From NCBI RefSeq assembly GCF_001418565.1, contig NZ_LIQQ01000038.1, forward strand, positions 1 to 64,000: a stretch of DNA of 64,000 bases, in the 5' to 3' direction. Positions 1-8,957 of the stretch are shown piece by piece. The notes below the pieces were generated by a model. The model searched no databases. It was given only the letters and a program-made list of their open reading frames with translations, and was not told where the DNA came from. Source of the DNA: Streptomyces graminilatus (GTDB lineage Bacteria; Actinomycetota; Actinomycetes; Streptomycetales; Streptomycetaceae). The translations under genes were made by a program, and so were the position numbers. Numbering within the stretch: position 1 is the first letter of the stretch; every line of letters starts with the position of its first letter.

Positions 1-7
1 GTTCCCC

Positions 8-43
8 GCGCCCCTAAAGGGGGCTCCGCCCCTTTAGGGGCGC
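8..43. repeat. Perfect 15-bp-stem intergenic hairpin
   Basis: Arms 8-22 (GCGCCCCTAAAGGGG) and 29-43 are exact reverse complements around a six-base loop. There is no T-run. From general knowledge, GC hairpins with this CCCCTAAAGGGG core recur between Streptomyces genes. It may end transcription of the gene left of the window. Confidence 0.7.
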
Positions 44-84
44 TCCACACATCCCTCGTTTCGGAAGTCACGTAAGGACTCGTC

Positions 85-2124
85 ATGGCCAGCCATCCTG
101 AAGCCGCCGCCCTCATCGCTCGGTCCCGGCGGCTTGGTGCTGATGCGCGGAACACGAACTACGCGGGGGGCAATACGTCCGTGAAGGGAATCGGGACCGA
201 TCCCGTCACCGGGGGTGATGTGGAACTGATGTGGGTCAAGGGGTCCGGGGGTGATCTGGGGACCCTGGGCGAGAGTGGGCTGGCCGTGTTGCGGGTGGAC
301 CGGCTGCACGCGCTCAAGGGGGTGTATCCGGGGGTGGAGCGCGAGGACGAGATGGTCGCCGCGTTCGACTACTGCCTGCACGGCAAGGGTGGGGCGGCGC
401 CGTCCATCGACACCGCGATGCACGGGCTCGTCGACGCCGCGCACGTGGATCACCTGCACCCCGACTCCGGTATCGCGCTGGCCTGCGCGGCCGACGGGGA
501 GAAGCTGACCGCCGAGTGTTTCGGGGACAGTGTGGTGTGGGTGCCGTGGCGGCGGCCCGGGTTCCAGCTCGGGCTGGACATCGCCGCCGTGCAGGCCGCC
601 AACCCACGGGCCGTCGGCTGCGTTCTCGGCGGACACGGCATCACCGCCTGGGGCGACACCTCCGAGGAGTGCGAGCGCAACTCGCTGCACATCATTCGTA
701 CCGCGGAGGCGTTCCTCGCCGGGCGCGGGAAAGCCGAGCCGTTCGGTCCGGTTGCCGAGGGGTACGGGCCCCTCGCGCCGGACGAGCGGCGGGAGCGGGC
801 CGCCGCTCTCGCCCCGTACGTCCGGGCCGTCGCCTCGCGGGACAAGCCGCAGGTCGGACACTTCACCGACGTGGACGTCGTGCTCGACTTCCTCTCGCGT
901 GCCGAGCACCCCCGGCTGGCGGCGCTCGGTACCTCCTGCCCCGACCACTTCCTGCGCACCAAGGTCAGGCCGCTCGTCCTCGATCTGCCGGCCTCCGCAC
1001 CCCTCGACGAGGCGATCGCGCGGCTGCGGGAGCTGCACGCCGAGTACCGCGAGGAGTACGCCGCCTACTACCGGCGCCACGCCCTGCCCGACTCCCCCGC
1101 GATGCGCGGCGCCGACCCCGCGATCGTGCTCGTGCCGGGCGTGGGCATGTTCTCCTTCGGCAAGGACAAGCAGACCGCGCGCGTGGCCGGTGAGTTCTAC
1201 GTCAACGCGATCAACGTGATGCGCGGGGCCGAGTCGGTCTCGGCGTACGCGCCGATCGAGGAGTCGGAGAAGTTCCGGATCGAGTACTGGGCGCTGGAGG
1301 AGGCGAAGCTCCGGCGGATGCCCGAGCCGAGGGCGCTGGCGGCGCGGGTCGCTCTCGTCACCGGTGCGGGCAGCGGGATCGGGAAGGCCGTCGCCGGGCG
1401 GCTGGTCGCCGAGGGGGCCTGTGTCGTCGTCGCCGACCGTGACGCGGGGAGCGCGGCGGCTGTCGCGGAGGAGCTCGGCGGGCCTGACAAGGCCGTCGCC
1501 GTCACCGTGGACGTGACCAGCGAGGAGCAGATCGCCGAGGCGTTCAAGGCCGCCGTGCTGGCCTTCGGCGGGGTGGACCTCGTCGTCAACAACGCGGGGA
1601 TCTCCATCTCCAAGCCTCTGTTGGAGACCTCGGCGCGCGACTGGGACGTGCAGCACGACATCATGGCGCGCGGGTCGTTCCTGGTCTCGCGTGAGGCGGC
1701 GCGGGTGATGATCGCGCAGGGGCTGGGCGGTGACATCGTCTACGTCACGTCCAAGAACGCCGTGTTCGCCGGGCCCAACAACATCGCCTACTCGGCGACC
1801 AAGGCCGACCAGGCGCACCAGGTGCGGCTGCTCGCCGCCGAGCTGGGTGAGCACGGTATCCGGGTCAACGGGGTCAACCCCGACGGCGTGGTGCGCGGCT
1901 CCGGGATCTTCGCGGCCGGCTGGGGTGCCCAGCGTGCGGCGACGTACGGCATCGATGAGGAGAAGCTCGGCGAGTTCTACGCCCAGCGGACCATCCTCAA
2001 GCGTGAGGTGCTGCCCGAGCACGTGGCCAACGCCGTGTTCGCGCTGACCGGCGGGGAGCTCACGCACACCACCGGGCTGCATGTCCCGGTCGATGCCGGT
2101 GTCGCCGCCGCCTTCCTCCGATGA
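85..2124 (+). CDS. Bifunctional rhamnulose-1-phosphate aldolase / lactaldehyde dehydrogenase (class II aldolase + SDR fusion)
   Basis: This 679-residue cytosolic protein has two domains. Residues 1 to about 400 are a class II aldolase/adducin fold with zinc-type histidines in HVDHLHPDS near 121-127. Residues about 420-679 are a short-chain dehydrogenase with the nucleotide loop TGAGSGIG, an NNAG motif and the active-site YSATK near 569. In this known fusion family the aldolase splits L-rhamnulose-1-phosphate into DHAP and L-lactaldehyde, and the SDR half oxidises the lactaldehyde to L-lactate. The ATG lies behind GTAAGGAC. The stop overlaps the rhamnulokinase start by four bases (ATGA), so the two are translationally coupled. 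lutABC follows and would consume the lactate. The rest of a rhamnose locus (isomerase, transporter, regulator) would lie to the left, outside the window. Confidence 0.9.
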   Translation: MASHPEAAALIARSRRLGADARNTNYAGGNTSVKGIGTDPVTGGDVELMWVKGSGGDLGTLGESGLAVLRVDRLHALKGVYPGVEREDEMVAAFDYCLHGKGGAAPSIDTAMHGLVDAAHVDHLHPDSGIALACAADGEKLTAECFGDSVVWVPWRRPGFQLGLDIAAVQAANPRAVGCVLGGHGITAWGDTSEECERNSLHIIRTAEAFLAGRGKAEPFGPVAEGYGPLAPDERRERAAALAPYVRAVASRDKPQVGHFTDVDVVLDFLSRAEHPRLAALGTSCPDHFLRTKVRPLVLDLPASAPLDEAIARLRELHAEYREEYAAYYRRHALPDSPAMRGADPAIVLVPGVGMFSFGKDKQTARVAGEFYVNAINVMRGAESVSAYAPIEESEKFRIEYWALEEAKLRRMPEPRALAARVALVTGAGSGIGKAVAGRLVAEGACVVVADRDAGSAAAVAEELGGPDKAVAVTVDVTSEEQIAEAFKAAVLAFGGVDLVVNNAGISISKPLLETSARDWDVQHDIMARGSFLVSREAARVMIAQGLGGDIVYVTSKNAVFAGPNNIAYSATKADQAHQVRLLAAELGEHGIRVNGVNPDGVVRGSGIFAAGWGAQRAATYGIDEEKLGEFYAQRTILKREVLPEHVANAVFALTGGELTHTTGLHVPVDAGVAAAFLR

Positions 2125-3572
2125 GCCGGACGTCCAGGGCGTACGCCGCCGTCGACCTCGGCGCGTCCAGCGGACGTGTCATGGTCGGCCGGGTCGGGCC
2201 CGGCACGCTGGAGCTGACCGAGGCGCACCGGTTCGTGAACCGGCCCGTGCGGGTGCCCGAGGGGCTGCGCTGGGACGTTCTCGGGCTGTACGCCGGTGTG
2301 CTCGACGGGCTGCGGGCCGCCGGGGCGGTCGACTCCGTCGGCATCGACAGCTGGGCCGTCGACTACGGGCTGCTGGACGGCGACGGGGCGCTGCTCGGCA
2401 ATCCCGTGCACTATCGAGACGCCCGCACCGAGGGTGTCGCGGAGAAGGTGTGGGCGTCCGTCCCGGCGGCCGAGCTGTACGCGGCGACCGGGTCGCAGTA
2501 CGCGCCCTTCAACACCCTCCACCAGTTGAAAGCCGCCCAGGGCACCCGCCAACTGGCCGCCGCCCAAAGGCTGTTGCTCATCCCCGACCTGCTGACGTAC
2601 TGGCTGACCGGCGAGGCCGGCACCGAGCTGACCAACGCCTCCACCACCCAGCTCATCGACCCCCGCACCCGCGACTGGGCCCATGACATCGCGCGGAGAC
2701 TGGACATCGACCTCGGGCTGTTCGCGCCGCTGCGGCAGCCCGGTGATCCGGCGGGTGTGCTGCGGGCCGAGGTGCTGGCGGAGACCGGGCTGACCGGGCC
2801 GGTGCCGGTGACCACGGTCGGGTCGCACGACACCGCCTCGGCGGTGGCCGCCGTACCAGCCGTCGGCGAGCGGTTCGCCTACATCTGCACCGGCACCTGG
2901 TCCCTGGCGGGACTGGAGCTGGCGGCGCCCGTCCTCTCCGAGGCGAGCCGGGCCGCCGACTTCACCAATGAGCTGGGACTCGACGGCACGGTCCGCTATC
3001 TGCGCAACATCATGGGGCTGTGGCTGCTCCAGGAGTGCGTACGGGCCTGGGGCGACCCCGATCTCGGCGCGCTGCTGCGGGCGGCGGCCGAGGCGCCGGG
3101 GCTGCGGTCCGTGGTGGATGCCGAGGACGCGGGGTTCCTGGCGCCGGGGCGGATGCCGGAGCGGATCGCCGAGGCCTGCCGGGGCTCCGGGCAGCCGGTG
3201 CCCCGGACTCCGGGCGCGGTGACCCGCTGTGTCCTCGACTCCCTCGCCCTCGCGCATCGGCGGGCGGTGGCGGACGCCCGGCGGCTCACCGGGCACGGTG
3301 TCGATGTCGTGCACATCGTCGGGGGCGGGGCGCGCAACACGCTGCTGTGCCAACTCACCGCCGATGCCTGCGGGTTGCCGGTGGTGGCAGGTCCGGCCGA
3401 GGCCGCCGCGCTCGGCAACGTCCTCGTCCAGGCGAGGGCCCACGGACTCGTCGGCGACCGTGCGGACATGCGCCGGCTGCTGGCCCGTACGCAGCCGCTG
3501 ACCCACTACGAGCCGTCCGGCGACGCGGCGGCCTGGGACGCGGCCGAGGACCGGCTCGCCGCCGCCCGGTGA
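2121..3572 (+). CDS. rhaB: L-rhamnulokinase
   Basis: This 483-residue FGGY-family sugar kinase phosphorylates L-rhamnulose to L-rhamnulose-1-phosphate, the substrate of the gene before it. The N-terminal phosphate loop is AVDLGASSGRVMVG (residues about 10-23). A later ATPase motif is SHDTASAV, and the C-terminal adenosine-binding stretch is VGGGARNTLLC. Length is normal for RhaB. The start is fixed by the four-base overlap with the upstream stop. Rhamnulokinase is the best call within the FGGY family because of the adjacent rhamnulose-phosphate aldolase; L-fuculokinase is the less likely alternative. Confidence 0.9.
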   Translation: MSRTSRAYAAVDLGASSGRVMVGRVGPGTLELTEAHRFVNRPVRVPEGLRWDVLGLYAGVLDGLRAAGAVDSVGIDSWAVDYGLLDGDGALLGNPVHYRDARTEGVAEKVWASVPAAELYAATGSQYAPFNTLHQLKAAQGTRQLAAAQRLLLIPDLLTYWLTGEAGTELTNASTTQLIDPRTRDWAHDIARRLDIDLGLFAPLRQPGDPAGVLRAEVLAETGLTGPVPVTTVGSHDTASAVAAVPAVGERFAYICTGTWSLAGLELAAPVLSEASRAADFTNELGLDGTVRYLRNIMGLWLLQECVRAWGDPDLGALLRAAAEAPGLRSVVDAEDAGFLAPGRMPERIAEACRGSGQPVPRTPGAVTRCVLDSLALAHRRAVADARRLTGHGVDVVHIVGGGARNTLLCQLTADACGLPVVAGPAEAAALGNVLVQARAHGLVGDRADMRRLLARTQPLTHYEPSGDAAAWDAAEDRLAAAR

Positions 3573-3614
3573 GACAGGGATTCCCACTCCGCGCGAGGTC
3601 CGCGTACCCTGCAC

Positions 3615-3625
3615 TCATCCGATGA
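3615..3625. promoter_or_regulatory. Candidate operator upstream of lutABC
   Basis: TCATCCGATGA is a perfect odd-length palindrome (TCATC-C-GATGA) 20 bases before the lutA ATG, overlapping a GATCGATC sequence. Its size suits a GntR/FadR-type repressor, and such regulators control lactate genes in other bacteria. No regulator gene is visible here, so the assignment is inference. Confidence 0.45.
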
Positions 3626-3644
3626 TCGATCGCTAGGAGCCGCG

Positions 3645-4400
3645 ATGCGTGTCGCCCTGTTCCTTACCTGTGTCAACGACACGCTGTATCCGGACACGGG
3701 CCGCGCCGTCGTGAAGCTGCTGACCAGGCTGGGTGTCGAGGTCGACTTCCCGATGGCGCAGACGTGCTGCGGGCAGGCGCACTACAACACCGGGTACCGG
3801 CACGAGGCCGAGCCGCTCGCCCGGCATTTCTCCGATGTATTCGGGGGGTACGACGCCATCGTCACGCCCTCCGGGTCGTGCGGCGCGATGGTGCGGGAGC
3901 TGTACCCGCGGATGGGTGAGCGGGCGCGGGCCGAGGGGCGCGGGGACTCGCTCGCGGCCACCCTGGCGCCGGTCGTGCCGAAGACGTACGAGCTGACGGA
4001 GTTCCTGGTGGACGTGCTGGGGGTGACGGACGTGGGCGCCTGCTACCCGCACACGGTCACCTACCACCCGACGTGCCACGGGCTGCGCGGGCTCGGGCTG
4101 GCCGACCGGCCGCTCAGGCTGCTGCGGGCCGTCAAGGGGCTGGAGCTGCGCGAGCTGCCCGGGGCCGACGAGTGCTGCGGCTTCGGCGGGACGTTCGCGC
4201 TGAAGAACTCCGATGTCTCGGCGGCGATGGGCACCGACAAGGTGCGCAACGCCGAGTCGACGGGCGCGGAGGTGCTGTGCGCCGCCGACAACTCGTGTCT
4301 GATGCACATCGGGGGGACCATGACCCGGCTGAGCACCGGTATGCGGCCGGTGCACATCGCGGAGATCCTGGCGAGCACGGAAGAGGAGCCCCTGGCATGA
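3645..4400 (+). CDS. lutA: L-lactate utilisation protein LutA (Fe-S oxidoreductase)
   Basis: This 251-residue protein carries two cysteine-rich CCG domains. The first pair reads TCCGQAHYNTG near residue 42 and the second DECCGFGGTF near 175. The family binds Fe-S/heterodisulfide-type clusters and acts with LutB and LutC to oxidise L-lactate to pyruvate. The ATG follows TAGGAGCC, a clear ribosome binding site, and a palindrome lies just upstream. It starts the three-gene run lutA-lutB-lutC, with four-base overlaps between all members. Its place after a rhamnose aldolase/dehydrogenase that yields lactate fits the pathway. Confidence 0.92.
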   Translation: MRVALFLTCVNDTLYPDTGRAVVKLLTRLGVEVDFPMAQTCCGQAHYNTGYRHEAEPLARHFSDVFGGYDAIVTPSGSCGAMVRELYPRMGERARAEGRGDSLAATLAPVVPKTYELTEFLVDVLGVTDVGACYPHTVTYHPTCHGLRGLGLADRPLRLLRAVKGLELRELPGADECCGFGGTFALKNSDVSAAMGTDKVRNAESTGAEVLCAADNSCLMHIGGTMTRLSTGMRPVHIAEILASTEEEPLA

Positions 4401-5875
4401 GCGGGACGTTCGTCGGGATGCCGGCCTTCCCCGAGGCGGCCCACGAGGCGGTGGCCAACCAGACCCTGCGCGGCAATCTGCGCCACGCCACCCACACCAT
4501 CCGCGCGAAACGGGCGGCTGCCGTCGCCGAGATGTCCGACTGGGCCGAACTGCGCGAGGCCGGCAAGCAGATCAAGGACCACACGCTGCGCCACCTCGAC
4601 CGCTATCTCGTCCAGCTGGAGGAGTCGGTCACGGCGGCGGGCGGTGTCGTGCACTGGGCCGCCGATGCCGACGAGGCCAACCGGATCGTCATCGACCTGG
4701 TGCGGATGACGGGCGAGTCGGAGGTCGTCAAGGTCAAGTCGATGGCCACCCAGGAGATCGGGCTCAACGAGGCGCTGGAGGCCGAGGGGATCAGCGCCTT
4801 CGAGACCGACCTCGCCGAGCTGATCGTGCAGTTGGGCAAGGACCGCCCCTCGCACATCCTCGTCCCGGCGATCCACCGCAACCGGGGCGAGATCCGGGAC
4901 ATCTTCGCCCGTGAGATGAGCGAGTGGGGCCGTCCGGCTCCCGAGGGGCTCACCGACACGCCCGCCGAACTGGCCGAGGCGGCACGCCTGCACCTCCGGG
5001 AGAAGTTCCTGCGCGCTAAGGTGGGTGTCTCCGGCGCCAACTTCATGGTCGCCGAGACGGGCACCCTGGTGGTGGTCGAGTCGGAGGGCAACGGGCGGAT
5101 GTGCCTGACGCTGCCCGAGACGCTGATCTCGGTCGTCGGCATCGAGAAGATCGTGCCGACCTGGCAGGACCTGGAGGTCTTCCTCCAGACCCTCCCCCGC
5201 TCCTCGACCGCCGAGCGGATGAACCCGTACACGACGACCTGGACGGGTACGACGGACGGCGACGGCCCGCAGGCCTTCCACCTCGTCCTGATCGACAACG
5301 GCCGCACCGACACCCTCGCCGACGAGGTGGGCCGCCAGGCCCTGCGCTGCATCCGCTGCTCGGCCTGTCTGAACGTCTGCCCGGTGTACGAGCGGGCCGG
5401 CGGTCACGCCTACGGCTCCGTCTATCCCGGACCGATCGGCGCGATCCTCAGCCCGCAGCTCAGGGGCACCGAGAGCGAGATCGACGCCTCGCTCCCGTAC
5501 GCGTCCTCGCTGTGCGGGGCCTGCTACGAGGTCTGTCCGGTCGCCATCGACATCCCCGAGGTGCTGGTGCACCTGCGCGAGCGTGTCGTGGAGGGCGGTC
5601 CGGTCACCCAGGAGGGCAACAAGGTCGTCCTGAAGCCCGCCAAGGGCCACGCCGCCGAGCGGGCCGCGATGCGTGCCGCCCGCTGGGCGTTCAGTCACCC
5701 CGGGGCCCTGCGCACCGGCCAGCGCCTCGCCTCCCGTACCCGCCGCTTCCACCCCCGTACCCTGCCCGGCCCCGGCAAGGCCTGGAGCGCCACCCGTGAT
5801 CTGCCTGCCATGCCGGCTGAGCCGTTCCGCGACTGGTGGCAGCGCACGAACGGCGGAAAGGACACCAGCAAGTGA
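4397..5875 (+). CDS. lutB: L-lactate utilisation iron-sulfur protein LutB
   Basis: This 492-residue protein starts at the ATG inside the ATGA that ends lutA. The N-terminal half is a LUD domain. From about residue 317 come two 4Fe-4S ferredoxin motifs, CIRCSACLNVCPVY and CGACYEVCPV (near 373), typical of LutB/YkgF. It passes electrons from lactate oxidation within the LutABC complex. The C-terminus is basic. Length and domain order match the family, with no sign of decay. Confidence 0.93.
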   Translation: MSGTFVGMPAFPEAAHEAVANQTLRGNLRHATHTIRAKRAAAVAEMSDWAELREAGKQIKDHTLRHLDRYLVQLEESVTAAGGVVHWAADADEANRIVIDLVRMTGESEVVKVKSMATQEIGLNEALEAEGISAFETDLAELIVQLGKDRPSHILVPAIHRNRGEIRDIFAREMSEWGRPAPEGLTDTPAELAEAARLHLREKFLRAKVGVSGANFMVAETGTLVVVESEGNGRMCLTLPETLISVVGIEKIVPTWQDLEVFLQTLPRSSTAERMNPYTTTWTGTTDGDGPQAFHLVLIDNGRTDTLADEVGRQALRCIRCSACLNVCPVYERAGGHAYGSVYPGPIGAILSPQLRGTESEIDASLPYASSLCGACYEVCPVAIDIPEVLVHLRERVVEGGPVTQEGNKVVLKPAKGHAAERAAMRAARWAFSHPGALRTGQRLASRTRRFHPRTLPGPGKAWSATRDLPAMPAEPFRDWWQRTNGGKDTSK

Positions 5876-6528
5876 ACAGCCGCGAACTGATCCTGGACCG
5901 CGTGCGGCGCGCGCTCGCCGACGTACCCCGCGAGGACACGCCGTACGAGGGGGCCGTCGACCGCGACTACGCGCGCGAGCACGGAAACCGGAGCGTCGAG
6001 GAGACGGTCGAACTCCTCGCCGAGAACCTGGCGGACTACCGGGCGCTCGTGCACCGCTGCACCGGCGCCGAACTCCCGGCACTGCTCGCCGGGCTCCTGT
6101 CCGCGCACGGCTCGGCGTCGGTGGTCGTACCGCCGGGGCTGCCGTCGGGCTGGCTGGAGGGTACCGACATCGCCCGCGTCGAGGACAGCGCGAAGAGCAC
6201 CCCTTACGACCTGGACGGCGTCTCGAGCGTCGTCACGGCCTGCGCGGTCGCCGTCGCCGAGACCGGCACCATCGTCCTGGACGGGGGCCCGGACCAGGGG
6301 CGCCGCCGGATCACCCTGGTCCCCGATCACCACATCTGTGTCGTCCGGGTACCGGACCAGGTCGTCTCGTCCGTGCCGCAGGCCCTGGAACTCCTGGACC
6401 CGGCAAGGCCGTTGACCTGGATCTCCGGTCCGTCCGCGACCAGCGACATCGAACTCGACCGGGTCGAGGGGGTGCACGGTCCGCGCACCCTGGAGGTGGT
6501 CCTGGTGAGCGGTGACGACCGGGCGTGA
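5872..6528 (+). CDS. lutC: L-lactate utilisation protein LutC (LUD domain)
   Basis: This 218-residue protein begins at a GTG that overlaps the lutB stop (GTGA). It is a single LUD domain. The conserved core includes SVVTACAVAVAETGTIVLDG and a later PDQVVSSVPQALELL. LutC is the third subunit of the lactate oxidation system. The reading frame extends 12 codons upstream of the GTG, but that extension lies inside lutB and lacks its own ribosome binding site, so the overlapping GTG is preferred. Confidence 0.92.
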   Translation: MNSRELILDRVRRALADVPREDTPYEGAVDRDYAREHGNRSVEETVELLAENLADYRALVHRCTGAELPALLAGLLSAHGSASVVVPPGLPSGWLEGTDIARVEDSAKSTPYDLDGVSSVVTACAVAVAETGTIVLDGGPDQGRRRITLVPDHHICVVRVPDQVVSSVPQALELLDPARPLTWISGPSATSDIELDRVEGVHGPRTLEVVLVSGDDRA

Positions 6529-6538
6529 ACGTGCCCAT

Positions 6539-6566
6539 GGGGCCGGGCGCTGCGGCGCTCGGCCCC
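6539..6566. terminator. Hairpin between convergent lutC and cupin gene
   Basis: GGGGCCGGGCGC and GCGCTCGGCCCC form a 12-bp stem (one G-T pair) with a TGCG loop, 11 bases after the lutC stop and about 45 bases past the end of the oppositely transcribed cupin gene. It could end transcription from both sides. There is no T-tract. Confidence 0.6.
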
Positions 6567-6612
6567 GCCGCGCGGTGCCGCTGGGCGGCTTGCTCCTGGT
6601 GCGGTCCGGCGG

Positions 6613-6978
6613 TCAGGTTCCCGGTGCCTTCGCGTAGTCCTGTGCCATGCCTCCCGCGAAGTCGTGGACGATGACCTGTTCGTCGCCGATGACCCACGCG
6701 TCGTGTCCGGGCGGGCACACGAAGACGTCGCCGGGGCCCACTTCGCCCTCGCCGCCGTCATCCATGCGGAGGCCCATCCGGCCCTGGACGACATAGCCGT
6801 TGTGGTGGATCTGGCAGCTCTTCGTGCCCGCGATGGGCCCGACCGACTCGGACCAGCGCCAGCCCGGTTCGAAGGTTCCCACGGCGAAGTCGAGGCCTGT
6901 CATGTGTACGGCTTCGAGGTGTCCGCGTGGGAAGTCACGCCGTTCGTCCGGCTTCTCGACCGTCTTGATCTCCAGCAT
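6613..6978 (-). CDS. Small cupin-domain protein
   Basis: This 121-residue single-domain cupin contains a GxFEPGWRWSESV strand, CQIHHNGYVVQG (cupin motif 1 with the HH pair) and a PPGHDAW motif 2. Such proteins bind a metal or small ligand; the substrate is unknown. The chosen ATG at 6978 has GGGAGG about ten bases upstream. An upstream ATG at 7059 would add a low-complexity segment without homology-like features. It lies convergent to lutC and in the same direction as the metallo-hydrolase further right. Confidence 0.75.
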   Translation of the reverse strand: MLEIKTVEKPDERRDFPRGHLEAVHMTGLDFAVGTFEPGWRWSESVGPIAGTKSCQIHHNGYVVQGRMGLRMDDGGEGEVGPGDVFVCPPGHDAWVIGDEQVIVHDFAGGMAQDYAKAPGT

Positions 6979-7108
6979 GTCCCATGCCTCCCATCCCCCT
7001 CCATGACTGTCGGCCCCCTGCTCCCCTCCATCGTCCGCCCGTCGAGCCGGGGCCGCCATCCGGGCGATGCCCGGGGTCGGCGTTCTCGTCGGCGTTCGTC
7101 GAAGCCCT

Positions 7109-8173
7109 TCAGAGTTCGAAGGTCACCAGGCCGTCCGGCGCGCCGGGCTCCGGCTTCGTCACCGTGTAGCCGAAGCGGTCCTTGAGGGTGGTGACGTCCC
7201 ATAGCGCCCCGCGGTCCCGGTAGTTGAAGACGATCTCCTTGCGGTCTCCGCCGTTCCGGAGGATCCGGGACATGGCGATCTCGTCGGGGTGGTCGTGCCG
7301 GGCGCCGCTCGTGGAGATCAGATAGCGGTCGCAGTCGAGGAGACCGAGCAGCTCGTTGGAGATGTTGTGGGCGCTGCCGTGATGGGCGACCTTCAGGACG
7401 TCGACATGGAGCCGCCCGCCCGCCGCCTCGGCCCGGGGGCGTATCGACTCGACGAGCCGGCCGGCCTCCCCGTCGCCGGTGAGGATGATCCGCCGGTCCT
7501 CGAACTCGAAGAGCAGCCCGATGCTGGTGACGTTCGTCGCCGAGGTGTCCGTCTTGAACGGCGTCGCGGCGAGCGCCTCCACGTCCACGGCGCCTCCGAA
7601 GTGCTCGAACCCGGGGACGACGGGCGGCTCGTCCGGGTCACGGCCCGGGATCAGCCCATGGGCGGCGCACTCCTTCACCCACACCGGCGCCAGCGCCTCC
7701 AGTTGCGCGCGGTCGGGCGAGAGCACCTCCATGGTGGACCCGTCGTCGAACCACCCGAGCTGCCGTCCGACCTCCACGCCGCGCCCGCCGAAGGCGTCGT
7801 TCCAGGGCACCTTCTGCGCCAGCAGCGCGCTGGTGAGCCGCTCGCCGTCCTGTGCGCCGAACCCCTCGGTGTCGAGCAGGTGGTCGAAGCCGTTGAACCA
7901 CACGTCCCCGAGCTCCACCGGGCGTTGCGAATCCTCCAGCAGGGCGAGCACACCGAGGATGTGGTCCTGGTCGACATGCGTGACGACGAGGAGGTCGACC
8001 AGCCCGAAGGCGCGGGCCGAGAGCGGGGGTGAGCTGAGCTGGCGCATCCCGTCGGGGTCGGCGACCGGTGACTCGCCGCCGGCGAGATGCGGGTACTTGC
8101 CGACTCCGACGACCAGCGCGTGGGTGCGCGGCTGGTCGGCCGCCTCTTCGAGATGGATCACTGAACCGGCCAT
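7109..8173 (-). CDS. MBL-fold metallo-hydrolase with caspase-like N-terminal stub
   Basis: This 354-residue protein is unusual. Residues 1-56 read like the start of a bacterial caspase-like protein (THALVVGVGKYPHLAGG, then MRQLSSPPLSARAF). At about residue 57 it switches to a metallo-beta-lactamase-fold core: VDLLVVTHVDQDHILGVL (the HxxxDH-type metal motif), LTGDGEAG, VLKVAHHGSAHN and ISTSGARHDHP. The usual first MBL strands before the metal motif are missing. Caspase-like and ComEC-type MBL genes are often neighbours, so an in-frame deletion joining the two is likely. The ATG has a good GGAGG six bases upstream. The product may be non-functional or a new chimera. Confidence 0.7.
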   Translation of the reverse strand: MAGSVIHLEEAADQPRTHALVVGVGKYPHLAGGESPVADPDGMRQLSSPPLSARAFGLVDLLVVTHVDQDHILGVLALLEDSQRPVELGDVWFNGFDHLLDTEGFGAQDGERLTSALLAQKVPWNDAFGGRGVEVGRQLGWFDDGSTMEVLSPDRAQLEALAPVWVKECAAHGLIPGRDPDEPPVVPGFEHFGGAVDVEALAATPFKTDTSATNVTSIGLLFEFEDRRIILTGDGEAGRLVESIRPRAEAAGGRLHVDVLKVAHHGSAHNISNELLGLLDCDRYLISTSGARHDHPDEIAMSRILRNGGDRKEIVFNYRDRGALWDVTTLKDRFGYTVTKPEPGAPDGLVTFEL

Positions 8174-8268
8174 GGATCCTCCGGAACACCATCGCTCCCG
8201 AGCATGTCCAATGACAGCGTCTCACCTATTGTATTTCGTCATGCGCGATATGTCCTTGCGCGTTCCGC

Positions 8269-8871
8269 TCAGCCGGCTCGTGGCCGGGCGTGCAGGAGAA
8301 GGTGGTCGGCGAGCAGCTCCAGAGCCGCCCGGCTGTCGGCGGTGTTGCGGTCGACGAGCCAGGTCATGTTGAGGCCGTCGATCATCGAGTGGACGTATCG
8401 CGCGAGCACCGGCACGGGTCGGGTCCACTCGATCCCGGCGTTGTCCGCGGCGAGTTCGAGCAGGCCCGCGAAGGCGCGCAGGAAGATCTCGTACTGCTTC
8501 GCGGCGACCCCCTCGAAACCGGGGTTGCGCAGCGCGTACTGGGTCAGCTCGTAACTGATCTGATGCTCGCCGGGGTTGGCCTCGAAGCCCTTCCAGAACG
8601 CGTGCAGGCTGTCGAGGACGCTGTCACGGATGTCCTTGTGCGGGGCGAAGAGTTCGCGGACCTCGGCGACGTACCGCTCGGTGAGGGTCTCGGTGACGAG
8701 TTCGAGCAGTTGGGCCCTGGACTCGAAGCAGTAGTGGAAGGCCCCGAGGGTCATGTCCGCCTCGGTGACGACCGCGCGGGTGGTGGCCTTGGCCACGCCG
8801 TCACGCGCCATGACCCGGATCGCCGCCTCGAGGAGCTCGGCCCTCCGGTCGCTCGCCGCCATGCGGGGCAC
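8269..8871 (-). CDS. TetR-family transcriptional regulator
   Basis: This 200-residue repressor has an N-terminal helix-turn-helix (RRAELLEAAIRVMARDG, then TTRAVVTEADMTLGAFHYCF) and a ligand-binding C-terminal domain. The GTG at 8871 has AGGAG five bases upstream; an ATG nine bases further in (8862) is the alternative. It is transcribed away from the SMP-30 gene. The 180-bp gap between them holds a 16-bp direct repeat and a 10-bp-arm inverted repeat that are likely operators, so it probably represses itself and the SMP-30 operon. Confidence 0.85.
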   Translation of the reverse strand: MPRMAASDRRAELLEAAIRVMARDGVAKATTRAVVTEADMTLGAFHYCFESRAQLLELVTETLTERYVAEVRELFAPHKDIRDSVLDSLHAFWKGFEANPGEHQISYELTQYALRNPGFEGVAAKQYEIFLRAFAGLLELAADNAGIEWTRPVPVLARYVHSMIDGLNMTWLVDRNTADSRAALELLADHLLLHARPRAG

Positions 8872-8886
8872 GCGTTCTCCTCTCCA

Positions 8887-8921
8887 CACCGGTCTCACCT
8901 GTCAGCACCGGTCTCACCTGT
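8887..8921. repeat. 16-bp direct repeat in the TetR promoter
   Basis: CACCGGTCTCACCTGT occurs at 8887-8902 and 8906-8921 with a 19-bp period, immediately upstream of the TetR start. It may be a tandem operator or a local duplication. Confidence 0.6.
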
Positions 8922-8957
8922 GGGTTCGCCGGTCAGGATAACCAATCGGCCGGAACA

